From positions 124,001 to 188,000 of the forward strand of contig NZ_BAAADB010000004.1 of assembly GCF_039522025.1 (NCBI RefSeq): a stretch of DNA of 64,000 nucleotides, written 5' to 3'. Below are positions 1 through 9,552 of this stretch, piece after piece. The notes under the pieces are model-generated. The model was not told the origin of the DNA and did no database searches. It saw only the letters and a program-made list of their open reading frames with translations. This stretch comes from Deinococcus depolymerans (lineage in GTDB: Bacteria > Deinococcota > Deinococci > Deinococcales > Deinococcaceae). Each line of letters begins with the position of its first letter. Positions within the stretch are counted from its first letter, which is position 1. The translations under genes were made by a program, and so were the position numbers.

Positions 1-532
1 GGAACTGGAGCTGGCGCGGCGCGAGGCGGAACTCAGTGCGCAGCGCATGGAACGCATGGCGCTGACCGACAGTCTGACCGGCCTGAACAACCGCCGCGCC
101 CTCGAACAGGACCTGGAGCAGCGGACGGCGCCGCTGGGGCACACGCCGTTCACCGTTCTGTCCCTGGACATCGATGGACTGAAGATCCTCAACGACACGC
201 GCGGCCACAGCGCCGGAGACGCCCTGCTGAACGCGGTGGCCGCGGCCCTGACCCCAGCCTTCGACGGGTGCGGACAGGCCTACCGGATCGGCGGTGACGA
301 ATTCGCAGTGATCTGCAACCAGGTCATCACGGCCGCGGAGCTGCACGCCCGCCTGGAAACCATGGCCCTGCACCTGCAACAGGCCGGCTACCCCAACCGG
401 CCCTTCAGTACCGGCGCGGCCGAGTACCCCGGAGATTCCAGCAGCGCCGGGGACCTGCTGCGCATCAGTGACCAGCGGATGTACCAGGAAAAGATCCGCC
501 GCCGTCAGACGCGCGCAGCGCAACCCGTATAG
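1..532 (+). CDS. Diguanylate cyclase, C-terminal GGDEF domain (5' end outside window)
   Basis: The reading frame is open from base 2 to a TAG at 530-532, so the gene begins before the window and 176 residues are visible. The visible part is one complete GGDEF domain. It opens with the LTDSLTGLNNRRAL helix, has the metal-binding LSLDIDGLK strand, and carries an intact active-site loop RIGGDEFAVI. The product should condense two GTP into cyclic di-GMP. The first visible residues are charged and alanine-rich, like the coiled linker that often joins a sensor domain to GGDEF, but the sensor itself is not seen. No RxxD inhibitory site was recognised before the GGDEF loop. It is one of seven c-di-GMP proteins in the window. 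Confidence 0.9.
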   Translation, partial: ELELARREAELSAQRMERMALTDSLTGLNNRRALEQDLEQRTAPLGHTPFTVLSLDIDGLKILNDTRGHSAGDALLNAVAAALTPAFDGCGQAYRIGGDEFAVICNQVITAAELHARLETMALHLQQAGYPNRPFSTGAAEYPGDSSSAGDLLRISDQRMYQEKIRRRQTRAAQPV

Positions 533-610
533 CGGAGAGACGGACTCCCACCGCGATTTGACCACCCGGGGGCGCTGCCACGTCGTTGATGAAACAGGCA
601 GAAACCCGCA

Positions 611-749
611 TCATACGGATTCCGTTTGTTTCGCCAACAATCCGGAACTGCACCGGATTGCCGGCTCCACGTCCGGAACCCGTTTCTCTCCTACTCGCTT
701 TGCTCGGATTGAACGGGCCTTGCAGCCCATTCAATCGGAGTCCGTATCA
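611..749. repeat. MITE-like small dispersed repeat, copy 1 (139-bp subtype)
   Basis: The element starts TACGGATTCCG and ends CGGAGTCCGTA, which are imperfect terminal inverted repeats. TCA stands outside both ends and could be a 3-bp target duplication. Inside are a conserved core (GCCGGCTCCACGTCCGGA) and a strong terminal hairpin whose arms read GATTGAA and TTCAATC. Copies 2-4 at 18758, 22694 and 27777 share this layout. Confidence 0.8.
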
Positions 750-751
750 CA

Positions 752-796
752 CGCACTCGGATTGAATGGGTTGCCAACACCGTTCAATCCGTGCGG
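752..796. repeat. Stand-alone hairpin related to the dispersed repeat
   Basis: Directly after repeat copy 1, the sequence CGGATTGAATGG and, after a short loop, CCGTTCAATCCG form a near-perfect hairpin. It resembles the terminal hairpin of the repeat family, so it is probably a truncated second copy in tandem. Confidence 0.5.
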
Positions 797-1143
797 AGGT
801 GACCCGTAAAGCTGCCCTGCAGAGCGGGACGGACTGTCGGGCGTGACGTTGGCACCCCGGTGCGTTGGCGGGTTGTGAACGAGAACAGACCGCAGTCCGG
901 ATCAGAACTGATGATCCCTGAGCCGCAGCCCGCCCGGTCCGATCGGGACCGAGATGGCGAGGGTGACCGCCTTCCACGGACCGAGGGCGGTGAGGTGCGG
1001 CGGTACGTACGGGGGACGGGACGTGGCGGCTGGGGACGGTGCGCTGCGGGCGGGTGCGGGATCGGGTCTGGTCATGGGACCTCCGGGTGCATCAGGGTGT
1101 GAGGGAATGGACCGTTCTGCTGGGCAGGCCGGTGCCCCTCGCC

Positions 1144-1172
1144 TTCACGGGTCCATCCTAACCCGGTATACT
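1144..1172 (+). promoter_or_regulatory. Predicted promoter of the lipoprotein/tail-collar operon
   Basis: TTCACG (1144-1149) and TATACT (1167-1172) are separated by exactly 17 bp, a good match to a housekeeping-type promoter. It is 75 bases upstream of the ATG at 1248 and is the only clear promoter before the operon that runs to 8199. Confidence 0.55.
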
Positions 1173-1247
1173 CATCCGAAGCTAATCTACACGTGATTGT
1201 CAGGAGCCCCCGGTCAACCGCCTTCAGCCGCTGTTCGTAGGAGACGC

Positions 1248-2255
1248 ATGCTCAAGCCTGCCCGTCCCGCCCTGCTCCTGCTCTGCCTGACTGCCTGCAG
1301 TCACGTGTCCTCGCCGCCGGAGGCCGCCCGTCCACGGCCCCTTGGTCTGATTGAGCTGACGGTCAGTGGCCTGGGTGGTCCGGTCCCCCTCAGCTCGGTT
1401 CGGGCCGTCGCCACGCCCGGGTGGCGCGCACAGTCCCTGGCCAACCAGTCGGACGGCCTGCAGCTCGAACCTCTGAATGTCACGGTGTTCAACACCGGCA
1501 CGCGCGGCGCGGACGGGCAGCGGTACGTCAGCGCCGCCTACCGCGTCCGGAATGCGGGCAGTGACGGTACCCCCAGTGCCCGCCCGCGCAGCAACCTCAC
1601 CCTGATCGCCGTCTCGGCTGGCGATACGGTCAACACGACCGCGTTCCGCGCGGTCACCACCTTCAGCGGTGCGCCTGTGCCGGCCAGCGTGCCGCGCACG
1701 ATGCTGCCCACGCACGCCATGCGCTTCGATCCGCTGACGGCCCGCCCGGTGCTGTCGGCCGGTGCCGAGGACCTGCAGGTGTTCACGGAGGCTGAAATCG
1801 CGTCCGGGTCGTTCCTTCCCGTCGGGGGCGGCGCGCCCCTGACGTACACCGATCTGGGCGTGCAGACTGTCTTCCCTTACGGGTTCACGGTTCACGCCCT
1901 GAACGGCGGTCGGACGCTCGCAGCGAACCCCGCTCCCGGCGCGTTCGACGGGCGCGTGACCTTCTCCGTGAGACTGCCCCTGCAAGCCTCGAACACCCAG
2001 GACCCCTGGGCGTTCCGGGTGGTGCTGCTCGTCACGGAGGACAGCGCCACCCGTGTCACGCAGGCCCCTGAAGAGCAGGCGCTTGGCAACGCGCTGGTCA
2101 CCGCCCGCGCCGCCACGACCGGCGCGTCCCTGGTGAACACCCTGCCGGGCAGCACGTACGCCGGGGCCGTCCCGGCCCGCTGCGTGAACGAGGTCCGCAC
2201 CGGCGGTCTCAGCGGCACCCCCGACGCCACCTACCTGATCCGGGGGGCCTGCTGA
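1248..2255 (+). CDS. Predicted lipoprotein, paralogue of the N-terminal part of the next gene
   Basis: A 335-residue protein of unknown function. ATG 1248 is preferred over an in-frame TTG at 1197 because it has an AGGAG ribosome site and opens directly into a signal peptide with lipobox LTAC, making Cys17 the likely lipidated residue. The mature part is rich in Thr, Val, Gly and Asn, as expected for a secreted beta-strand protein. It aligns through most of its length with residues about 50-300 of the following 901-residue protein; for example both have the segment AEDLQVFTE and the motif RNLTL(I/V)AVS. Its stop overlaps the next ATG (TGATG), so the pair is translationally coupled. I recognise no enzyme motif. 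Confidence 0.8.
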   Translation: MLKPARPALLLLCLTACSHVSSPPEAARPRPLGLIELTVSGLGGPVPLSSVRAVATPGWRAQSLANQSDGLQLEPLNVTVFNTGTRGADGQRYVSAAYRVRNAGSDGTPSARPRSNLTLIAVSAGDTVNTTAFRAVTTFSGAPVPASVPRTMLPTHAMRFDPLTARPVLSAGAEDLQVFTEAEIASGSFLPVGGGAPLTYTDLGVQTVFPYGFTVHALNGGRTLAANPAPGAFDGRVTFSVRLPLQASNTQDPWAFRVVLLVTEDSATRVTQAPEEQALGNALVTARAATTGASLVNTLPGSTYAGAVPARCVNEVRTGGLSGTPDATYLIRGAC

Positions 2256-4960
2256 TGGGCCGCCCAGCCACGCCGCTGCGTTCCACCCTGCTGAGCCTGC
2301 TGCTGCCCGGCCTGCTCAGCGCCTGCTTCCAGCAGCCGGCCCCGTCCTCCCCGGCCGCCGACCCGGCGTCCCCGCCTCCCACGGCCGCGCCTGCCCCGCG
2401 TGAACCGCTGCAGTCACTCGGCACCGTCGACCTCACGTTCACGGGCCTGGGTAACGCGGGGGAGACCCTGCGCGTCACCACCCCCGGCCTGCGCAGCAGC
2501 GCCCTGGTCGATCAGGGCAGCATTCAACTGCAGCCGCTCTCCAACGGCACCTTCACCACCGGCCGGCGGGGCGTCGACGGTGTCCGCTACCTGTACGCGA
2601 CGTTCCTGGTCCGCAACGCCACCCAGGCCGGCGCCGCGTACGGCACGCCCCGCCGGAACCTCACGCTCGTCGCGGTCAGCACACCCACCACGGCCGCCGA
2701 CACCCCGTACAGCCGCGTGCAGAAGTTCGACGGGACCGACGCTGCGGCCGGGATCGCGGCCACAATCACGCCCACCGCCGCGCTGCAGTTCGACCGTCAG
2801 ACCGAGCGGCCCGCCCTGATTCCCGGCGCGGAGGACCTGCAGGTCTTCACGGAGAACGAGGTGGCCCCCCTGACCGGTGCGGGCGTCACCCGCGCATTCC
2901 CGTTCGGGTTCGTGGTGCGCCACAGGACCGCCACCGGGAACCGGGACCTGCCGGCCAACCCGGCCCCCGGCACCTTCGACGGGACCGTCACGGTCGCCCT
3001 GAAACTGCCGCTGCAGGCGAACCCGGCCGACGATCCGTTCACGTTCAACATGTCGTTCGCCGTGGTCGACGATCCCGTCACGCGCGTCACCGAGAGTCCG
3101 GAGGAGCAGAGCCTCGGGAACGTGCAGGCCCGCGCGGCCAGCCTGGGCGGCGCGCAGGTGGCCCTGCTGTGCGGCAGCGCCGTCACGGCCCCCGGCAGTC
3201 TGTTCATCGGTTCGGCCACCACGGCCGGCGCGCCCGGCGCGGCCCGCGCCGCCCACATCGGCGGGGACCTGGCCCTGAACACCGTGCCCAGCGCGTACGC
3301 CGCCACCGGGAACGTGAACCTGAACGTGAACGCCGCGCTCGGGCTCGGCCGTTTCTACGCCGCCTACCCCGCCGCGCCCGGCGGCGCGAACGCGACCCTC
3401 GCCTTCACGGGCAGCGGCACCGCCCGCAGTGGCAGCCTGAACGTCGCCCCGAACGGCGCGTTCGCCTTCACGTCCCGCGCCGGGGACGGCGCGCCCCCCG
3501 TGACGGACACCCTGAACTACACCGTCAGTGACGGGCGCGGCTGCACCAGCCCCACCCAGGGTGTTCCCGTGAACGTCAGCGGGCGCGTGTGGTTCGCGCG
3601 CAACACCGCCGCCACCGGCGACGGACGCCAGGACACGCCCTTCCCGACGCTGCAGGCCGCGCAGACCGCGTCCGCCGCTGGTGACACCCTGTACCTCTAC
3701 CGCGGGGACGGCACCACCACCGGCCAGAACCAGGGGCTCACTCTGAAAGCCGGTCAGACCCTCGTGGGCGAGGGGGCTCCTCTCACCGTGAACGGCGCGG
3801 CCATCCTTCCCGCCGGGCAGCCGTCCACCTTCGAGCACACCGCCGGAACGGGCCTGACCCTCGCCACGAACAACACCGTGCGCGGCGTGAACATCCGCGG
3901 CGCGGCCGGCGGGGTCAGCGGCACGAACTTCGGGACCTTCACCGCCGAACTCGGCGCCGTGCAGGCCTCCGCCGGTCCCGCCCTGAACCTCAGCGGCGGG
4001 ACCCTCACCGGCAGCGCCACCCGCCTGGACGCCCAGACCACCACCGGGAACGGCGTGAACCTCCTCGGTCTGGGCGGCAGCTTCACGGTGCTCGGCAGCG
4101 GATCCCCCGGGTCCGGCGGGACCCTGCAGGCGACCGGGCCGCTCGGCACGGGCCTGAACCTGCAGCCCGACAACCTCGACTTCACCCTCAGCCTCAACCG
4201 CATGACCTTCCAGAACAGCGCCAGCGGCCTGCTGCTCGCCACGCAGGGCGCCGATACCGGCCGCGTGACGCTCACCGTGCAGGACAGTGCGTTCAGCAAC
4301 AACAGCGCCAACTCCATCCAGATCAACCCTGGCGGGTCCGGCAGCAGCACCTACACCGTCCGCAACAACACCTTCACCCACACCGGCGCGGGCGGCGGCG
4401 TGTACTACAGCGGCACGTCCCGGACCGGCACGCCCACCGACCAGGGCACCATCACCGGGAACACCTTCAACCTCTCTCCCGGCGGGAACGCCAACGCGAT
4501 CACCGTCGACCAGGTCGGTGCCGGCGCCGCCCGCTTCGCCATCACCGCCAACACCGTCACCGGGTACGGCGTGTACGGCATCTCCGTCGGCGCCAAGGAA
4601 GGCGGCGGCGGCCGGCTCGACGCGGTCGTCACGAACAACGCCGTCAGCAGCCCCCCCGGCCCGGTGAGCAGCCCCAACCTCGACGGCATCAACGTCACGG
4701 TCGGCACCGCCACCGGGCAGAACAGCGCCCTGTGCCTGCGGATGACCGGGAACACCAGCGTCTCCCCGGACCCCGGATTCGCCGGCATCGTCCTGCGTCA
4801 ACGCACCGGCACCACCTTCACCATCGAGGGCGTCCCGACCGGCGCCACGAACGCCCAGGTGCAGACCGCCGTTCAGGCCAGCAACGCCCCTTCCACCGTC
4901 CGCATCCGGACCGGCGCCGAACTGACCCCGGTCACCGGCACCTGCACCGGCCCCACCTGA
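2255..4960 (+). CDS. Large secreted lipoprotein with Ig-like and right-handed beta-helix domains
   Basis: 901 residues. The signal peptide ends in LLSAC, so Cys24 is probably lipidated. Residues about 50-300 repeat the domain of the upstream gene. Residues about 310-445 look like an Ig- or cadherin-like module (LNYTVSDGRGC). From about residue 450 the segment FPTLQAAQTA plus GDTLYLYRG is the classic entry into a parallel beta-helix, followed by more than 400 residues of short Asn/Thr/Gly-rich strands typical of such helices. Beta-helices of this kind often bind or cut polysaccharide, but I see no lyase or hydrolase catalytic signature. Position in one operon with three tail-collar proteins suggests a surface-exposed assembly. 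A same-length frame on the opposite strand is a GC-driven shadow. Confidence 0.8.
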   Translation: MGRPATPLRSTLLSLLLPGLLSACFQQPAPSSPAADPASPPPTAAPAPREPLQSLGTVDLTFTGLGNAGETLRVTTPGLRSSALVDQGSIQLQPLSNGTFTTGRRGVDGVRYLYATFLVRNATQAGAAYGTPRRNLTLVAVSTPTTAADTPYSRVQKFDGTDAAAGIAATITPTAALQFDRQTERPALIPGAEDLQVFTENEVAPLTGAGVTRAFPFGFVVRHRTATGNRDLPANPAPGTFDGTVTVALKLPLQANPADDPFTFNMSFAVVDDPVTRVTESPEEQSLGNVQARAASLGGAQVALLCGSAVTAPGSLFIGSATTAGAPGAARAAHIGGDLALNTVPSAYAATGNVNLNVNAALGLGRFYAAYPAAPGGANATLAFTGSGTARSGSLNVAPNGAFAFTSRAGDGAPPVTDTLNYTVSDGRGCTSPTQGVPVNVSGRVWFARNTAATGDGRQDTPFPTLQAAQTASAAGDTLYLYRGDGTTTGQNQGLTLKAGQTLVGEGAPLTVNGAAILPAGQPSTFEHTAGTGLTLATNNTVRGVNIRGAAGGVSGTNFGTFTAELGAVQASAGPALNLSGGTLTGSATRLDAQTTTGNGVNLLGLGGSFTVLGSGSPGSGGTLQATGPLGTGLNLQPDNLDFTLSLNRMTFQNSASGLLLATQGADTGRVTLTVQDSAFSNNSANSIQINPGGSGSSTYTVRNNTFTHTGAGGGVYYSGTSRTGTPTDQGTITGNTFNLSPGGNANAITVDQVGAGAARFAITANTVTGYGVYGISVGAKEGGGGRLDAVVTNNAVSSPPGPVSSPNLDGINVTVGTATGQNSALCLRMTGNTSVSPDPGFAGIVLRQRTGTTFTIEGVPTGATNAQVQTAVQASNAPSTVRIRTGAELTPVTGTCTGPT

Positions 4961-4988
4961 TCGCCCTTCCCCCGGAGGAGACCCCCGC

Positions 4989-5489
4989 ATGGCCGAACCG
5001 TTCCTCGCCGAGATCCGTCCCGTGAGTTTCAACTTCGCTCCCAGGGGCTGGGCCCTGTGCAACGGGCAACTCCTGCCCATCAACCAGAACCAGGCCCTGT
5101 TCTCCCTGCTCGGCACCACCTACGGCGGGGACGGCCGCACCACCTTCGCGCTGCCCAACCTGCAGAGCCGCGCGCCCATCCACACCGGGCCCTCCAACCC
5201 GCTCGGCACGCTCCAGGGGGAGGAAAACCACACCCTCACCACCAGCGAACTGCCCCGGCACACCCATGCCCTGGCCGCCAGTACCGGCGGCGGCGCCTCC
5301 GTCACCCCCGCCGGCAGCCTGCTCGCCGCACCCCAAGGTCCGCTCTACGCGCCGGGTCCCCCCGACGTGACCCTCACCGCCGCCAGCGTCACCGTCACCG
5401 GCGGCAGCCAGCCCCACAACAACCTTCCCCCGTACCTGGTGATCAACTACATCATCGCGCTGATGGGCATCTTCCCGTCGAGGAACTGA
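4989..5489 (+). CDS. Tail-collar domain protein (microcystin-dependent-protein-like), copy 1
   Basis: 166 residues. It is a stand-alone collar domain of the kind found in phage tail fibres and in the bacterial Mdp proteins: an N-terminal core with GWALCNGQLLPI, then LLGTTYGGDGRTTFALPNL, and a C-terminal QPHNNLPPYLVINYIIAL. The start has a strong GGAGGAG ribosome site. No phage structural genes lie nearby, so this is a chromosomal member of the family rather than part of a prophage. It has no signal peptide, which is notable next to two lipoproteins. It is followed after one base by a paralogue. Confidence 0.85.
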   Translation: MAEPFLAEIRPVSFNFAPRGWALCNGQLLPINQNQALFSLLGTTYGGDGRTTFALPNLQSRAPIHTGPSNPLGTLQGEENHTLTTSELPRHTHALAASTGGGASVTPAGSLLAAPQGPLYAPGPPDVTLTAASVTVTGGSQPHNNLPPYLVINYIIALMGIFPSRN

Positions 5490-5490
5490 C

Positions 5491-6006
5491 ATGGGCCAAC
5501 CTTTCGTCGGTGAGATCCGCCTGTTCGCCGGAACCTTCGCGCCCAACGGCTGGGAATTCTGCGACGGCCGCCTCCTGAGCATCGCCGAGAACGACGTCCT
5601 GTTCACGCTGATCGGCACCACCTACGGCGGCGACGGACAGCAGACCTTCGCCCTGCCCGACCTGCGCGGGCGCGCCCCCGTCCACATGGGACAGGGTCCC
5701 GGCCTGAGCCGCTACACCACCGGCCAGCAGGGCGGCACCGAAACCGTGACCCTCACGGCGGCCCAGATGCCTTCCCACACCCACGCGCCCGCCGCGTTCA
5801 GCGGCGCGGCCACCCTCACCTCACCGCAGAACGCCGTGCTGGCCAGTCCCACCAGCGGCGAACTGTACCTCGACGACACCCCGGTCTCCGCCCTGAATCC
5901 CGGCGCCGCGCAGCCGACAGGCGGCAGTCAGCCGCACGAGAACATGCCGCCCTACCTCACCCTGTCGTTCATCATCTCGCTGTCCGGCATCTTCCCCTCG
6001 TCGTGA
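5491..6006 (+). CDS. Tail-collar domain protein, copy 2
   Basis: 171 residues and the same collar architecture as its neighbours: GWEFCDGRLLSI, LIGTTYGGDGQQTFALPDLRGR, and a C-terminal QPHENMPPYLTLSFIISL. The start lies one base after the stop of copy 1, with AGGA of the previous coding end serving as ribosome site. The central histidine-rich turn (SHTHAPAAFS) matches the family's variable tip region, where the three copies differ most. Function in bacteria is unproven; tail collars trimerise and tip domains bind ligands. Confidence 0.85.
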   Translation: MGQPFVGEIRLFAGTFAPNGWEFCDGRLLSIAENDVLFTLIGTTYGGDGQQTFALPDLRGRAPVHMGQGPGLSRYTTGQQGGTETVTLTAAQMPSHTHAPAAFSGAATLTSPQNAVLASPTSGELYLDDTPVSALNPGAAQPTGGSQPHENMPPYLTLSFIISLSGIFPSS

Positions 6007-6015
6007 AGGAGTTCC

Positions 6016-6540
6016 ATGTCTGATCCATTCGTCGGTGAGATCCGCCTGTTCGCCGGCAACTTCCCCCCGCGCGGCTGGGCCACCTGCGACGGGCAACTCC
6101 TGCCCATCTCGCAGAACACGGCCCTGTTCTCCCTGCTCGGAACCAATTACGGCGGGGACGGCCGCAGTACCTTCGCCCTGCCGGACCTGCGCGGCCGCGT
6201 GCCCATTCACCACGGCCAGGGTCCCGGCCTGAGCGACCATCCCATCGGAGAGGCCAGCGGCAGCGCGGCCGTCACCCTGCTCACCAGCGAGATGCCCGGC
6301 CACACCCACACCGTCCGGGGCGCGCCCGACCCCGCCGAGAGCAGCGTTCCCGGCGGGAAGGCCCTCAGCCGTGGGGTCAACCTCACGCCCTACGCGCCCG
6401 CGCCGGCCACCCCCAACACCACCCTGAATCCCGCCGCGCTCACAGCTGCCGGCGCCGACCAGCCGCACAACAACCTCCCTCCCTCCCTGACCCTGACCTT
6501 CATCATCGCCCTGCAGGGCATCTTCCCGCCCCGCCAGTAA
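6016..6540 (+). CDS. Tail-collar domain protein, copy 3
   Basis: 174 residues. It carries GWATCDGQLLPI, LLGTNYGGDGRSTFALPDLRGR, the GHTHTVRGAPD tip and the C-terminal QPHNNLPPSLTLTFIIAL. A GGAG ribosome site precedes the ATG. The first 20 residues are nearly identical to those of copy 2 (both FVGEIRLFAG), whereas copy 1 is more distant, so copy 3 may derive from copy 2. With three similar but non-identical subunits a heteromeric trimer is possible; that is inference. Confidence 0.85.
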   Translation: MSDPFVGEIRLFAGNFPPRGWATCDGQLLPISQNTALFSLLGTNYGGDGRSTFALPDLRGRVPIHHGQGPGLSDHPIGEASGSAAVTLLTSEMPGHTHTVRGAPDPAESSVPGGKALSRGVNLTPYAPAPATPNTTLNPAALTAAGADQPHNNLPPSLTLTFIIALQGIFPPRQ

Positions 6541-6574
6541 CTGCGTCCGTTCCTGACGCCGGAGGTTTCCGCGC

Positions 6575-7708
6575 ATGACCGACCCCGCCCAGACCGCCGC
6601 GCCCGCCACCCGCCGGGGCCTGCTCAAGACCATCGCGGCCCTCGGCGTGGCCGGCCTGACCGGCGCGCCCCTGGCCCGGGCGAGCGCGCCCGCCCTGACC
6701 CGCGTCGCCCTGATCGCCCCGCGCCGCAGCCATTACCCCGGCCTGACGACCGCCTTCCAGGACGGCCTGCAGGCTGCCCTGCGCCGCCAGCCCGTCCAGC
6801 TCACCACCCACCTCACCGGGCCGCTGCCCCGCGAGGCGCGGGCCGCGGTCCAGACCGCCCTGGAGGGCGGCACCGACCTGCTGATCCTCCTCGGGGACGG
6901 GCTCCAGACAGCCGTCCGCGACGTTCTGCAGGGGCAGGCGGTGCCCGTCATCGCCGCCGAACCCGGCGCCCGCCTGCCCGGTCCCGGCGTTCACGCCGCG
7001 CCGCTGACCGTCACGGTCTCCCTGCAGGCCTGGGAGGCCGAGTGGGCGCACGGCGCCCACCTCGCCCGCACCGGCGAGCCACTGCACCTGCTGATCTCCG
7101 CGCTCGACAGCGGCTACGACCTGCCCTACGCCTTCACGGCCGGGTTCACCAGCGGCGGCGGGCCGCTGACCGGCACCACCGTGACCGACGGCAGCGACCC
7201 AGCCACGCTGCTGCGTACCGTCCGGCAGAGCGGCGCCCGCGCCGTGCACCTGCTGAGCAGCGGCGGTGGCGCCGACCTGGCGAGGACCCTGGTGAACGCC
7301 GGGCTGCGCGTGACCGCCGGCGGTCTCAGCGCCCCCGCCGTGCAGGCCCTCGTTCCCACCGCGCTGGGCGCACGGCACCACCACCCGTCCCTGCGCGCGC
7401 CCCTCGGCACCGACCGTCCCGACCCCTTCCTGACACTCGGCTTCGACACCGGGCAGTGGATCGCCGCGGCCCTGCAGGCCGCGCCGGCCGCGCCGCCCCT
7501 GACCCGACACGCCGCGCTGCTGCAGGCCACGGTCACGGCCGCCCGCGGCCCCCTGCGCGCCGATGCACAGGGACTGCTGCGCGCCCCCCTGCTGCTGCGC
7601 ACCCCCGGCCGCCCCGACCTGACCCTCGCCCCGCCCGCCCCCGGCCGCCCGGAACTGCAACCCGGCGAGCTGCGCAGCGGCTGGCTCCACACCTACCTGC
7701 ACGCGTGA
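6575..7708 (+). CDS. Tat-exported periplasmic-binding-protein-like protein (type I fold)
   Basis: 377 residues with a twin-arginine-type signal (TRRGLLKTIAALGVAGLTG) and a good GGAGG ribosome site. The mature part has alternating beta/alpha segments of a type I periplasmic binding protein such as the branched-chain amino acid or BMP/ABC binding families: VALIAPRRSHYPGL, DLLILLGDGLQTAV, LTLGFDTGQW. No ABC permease or ATPase gene is next to it, so it may act as a stand-alone receptor or as part of the surface structure encoded upstream. Ligand unknown. Its stop overlaps the GTG of the next gene (GTGA). Confidence 0.65.
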   Translation: MTDPAQTAAPATRRGLLKTIAALGVAGLTGAPLARASAPALTRVALIAPRRSHYPGLTTAFQDGLQAALRRQPVQLTTHLTGPLPREARAAVQTALEGGTDLLILLGDGLQTAVRDVLQGQAVPVIAAEPGARLPGPGVHAAPLTVTVSLQAWEAEWAHGAHLARTGEPLHLLISALDSGYDLPYAFTAGFTSGGGPLTGTTVTDGSDPATLLRTVRQSGARAVHLLSSGGGADLARTLVNAGLRVTAGGLSAPAVQALVPTALGARHHHPSLRAPLGTDRPDPFLTLGFDTGQWIAAALQAAPAAPPLTRHAALLQATVTAARGPLRADAQGLLRAPLLLRTPGRPDLTLAPPAPGRPELQPGELRSGWLHTYLHA

Positions 7709-8199
7709 AGCCCGGACTTCAACCCGCCCCTCCGGGGGTCCACTGGCGTGACGCCGGCCCGCACGACACCGAATTCCGGCGTGAACTCCATCACCTCACG
7801 CATCCCCTGGCGGCGGTTCTGCCTGCCGGCCCGGACCTCACGGCGCTGCTCGACCTGCAGTACGCCGCCCGCACGCACGGTTACCGGCAGTGTCATCCGC
7901 ACGCGCGCGCCCTGATCCTTGAAACCGCGTCCCCGTCAGGCTGCGCCGCCGGGTTCCTGCTGGTAGACGACACCTCACCGGGGCTCGTGCTGGTCGATTT
8001 CGCCGTGCACCCGGCGTATCAGCGCCGGGGACTGGGCGCCGCGGCCCTGACCCGCCTGCAGGTGTGGGCGGGTGCCCGGTCCATCACGCTGAACGTCACG
8101 CCAGGCAGCCCGGCCGAGAACCTCTACCTGCGCGCCGGATTCACCTTGCAGGGCGCCTCGGCCACCCATCACACGCTCCGCTGGACCCCGCTCCTCTGA
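7705..8199 (+). CDS. GNAT-family N-acetyltransferase
   Basis: 164 residues starting at GTG 7705, which overlaps the previous stop; no ATG is available. The GNAT core is clear: the strand VLVDFAVHPAYQ followed by the acetyl-CoA pyrophosphate loop RRGLGAAAL (the Q/RxxGxG/A signature), and a C-terminal strand with ENLYLRAGFTLQG. It transfers an acyl group from acyl-CoA to an amine that cannot be predicted. It is last in the operon that begins at 1248. Confidence 0.8.
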   Translation: MKPGLQPAPPGVHWRDAGPHDTEFRRELHHLTHPLAAVLPAGPDLTALLDLQYAARTHGYRQCHPHARALILETASPSGCAAGFLLVDDTSPGLVLVDFAVHPAYQRRGLGAAALTRLQVWAGARSITLNVTPGSPAENLYLRAGFTLQGASATHHTLRWTPLL

Positions 8200-8315
8200 A
8201 GTGGGTGGGCAGGCGCGGCTGCGTTCCGGCGCTGGCGTCGTAGACTGGGCACCTCAACTTCTGCTGGTGAAACGGGCGGCGCGCAGCAGGGCGGCGCGGC
8301 CCGTCTGGAGTGCGT

Positions 8316-9476
<1,161 letters not shown>

Positions 9477-9548
9477 CACGGATTCCGATTGAATGGCTTA
9501 CAAAGCCGTTGAATCCGGCTGGAGAGCGGCCCCGCAGAGCAGGAGCGC
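9477..9548. repeat. Truncated, inverted copy of the dispersed repeat (convergent 3' ends)
   Basis: A perfect-looking hairpin built on ATTGAATGGCTTACAAAGCC begins at 9481, almost directly after the gcdH stop. It continues into the reverse complement of the internal segment TGCTCTGCGGGG found in copies 2 and 4. Only the hairpin end is kept. It separates convergent genes and may act as a terminator for both. Confidence 0.65.
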
Positions 9549-9552
9549 GCGT

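Larger units (their letters stand above)
533..1247. other. Intergenic region with repeats and a promoter, no gene seen
   Basis: About 715 bases lie between the GGDEF gene and the lipoprotein operon. The left half holds a full copy of the dispersed repeat (611-749) and a second hairpin (752-796). The right half (about 830-1140) is GC-rich without a convincing reading frame. A promoter sits at 1144-1172. Short frames here have no start signals and no recognisable products. Confidence 0.6.

Noticed and set aside
2414..5119. A 901-codon open frame on the minus strand opposite the beta-helix lipoprotein
   Set aside because: Its translation is Gly/Ala/Arg/Val repeats without domains, as expected for the antisense of a GC-rich gene. 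The plus-strand gene has a signal peptide, ribosome sites and coherent neighbours.
4989..6540. Tail-collar genes considered as part of a prophage or contractile injection system
   Set aside because: No sheath, tube, baseplate, capsid, terminase, integrase or lysis gene lies nearby; flanking genes are lipoproteins and a binding-protein-like gene.
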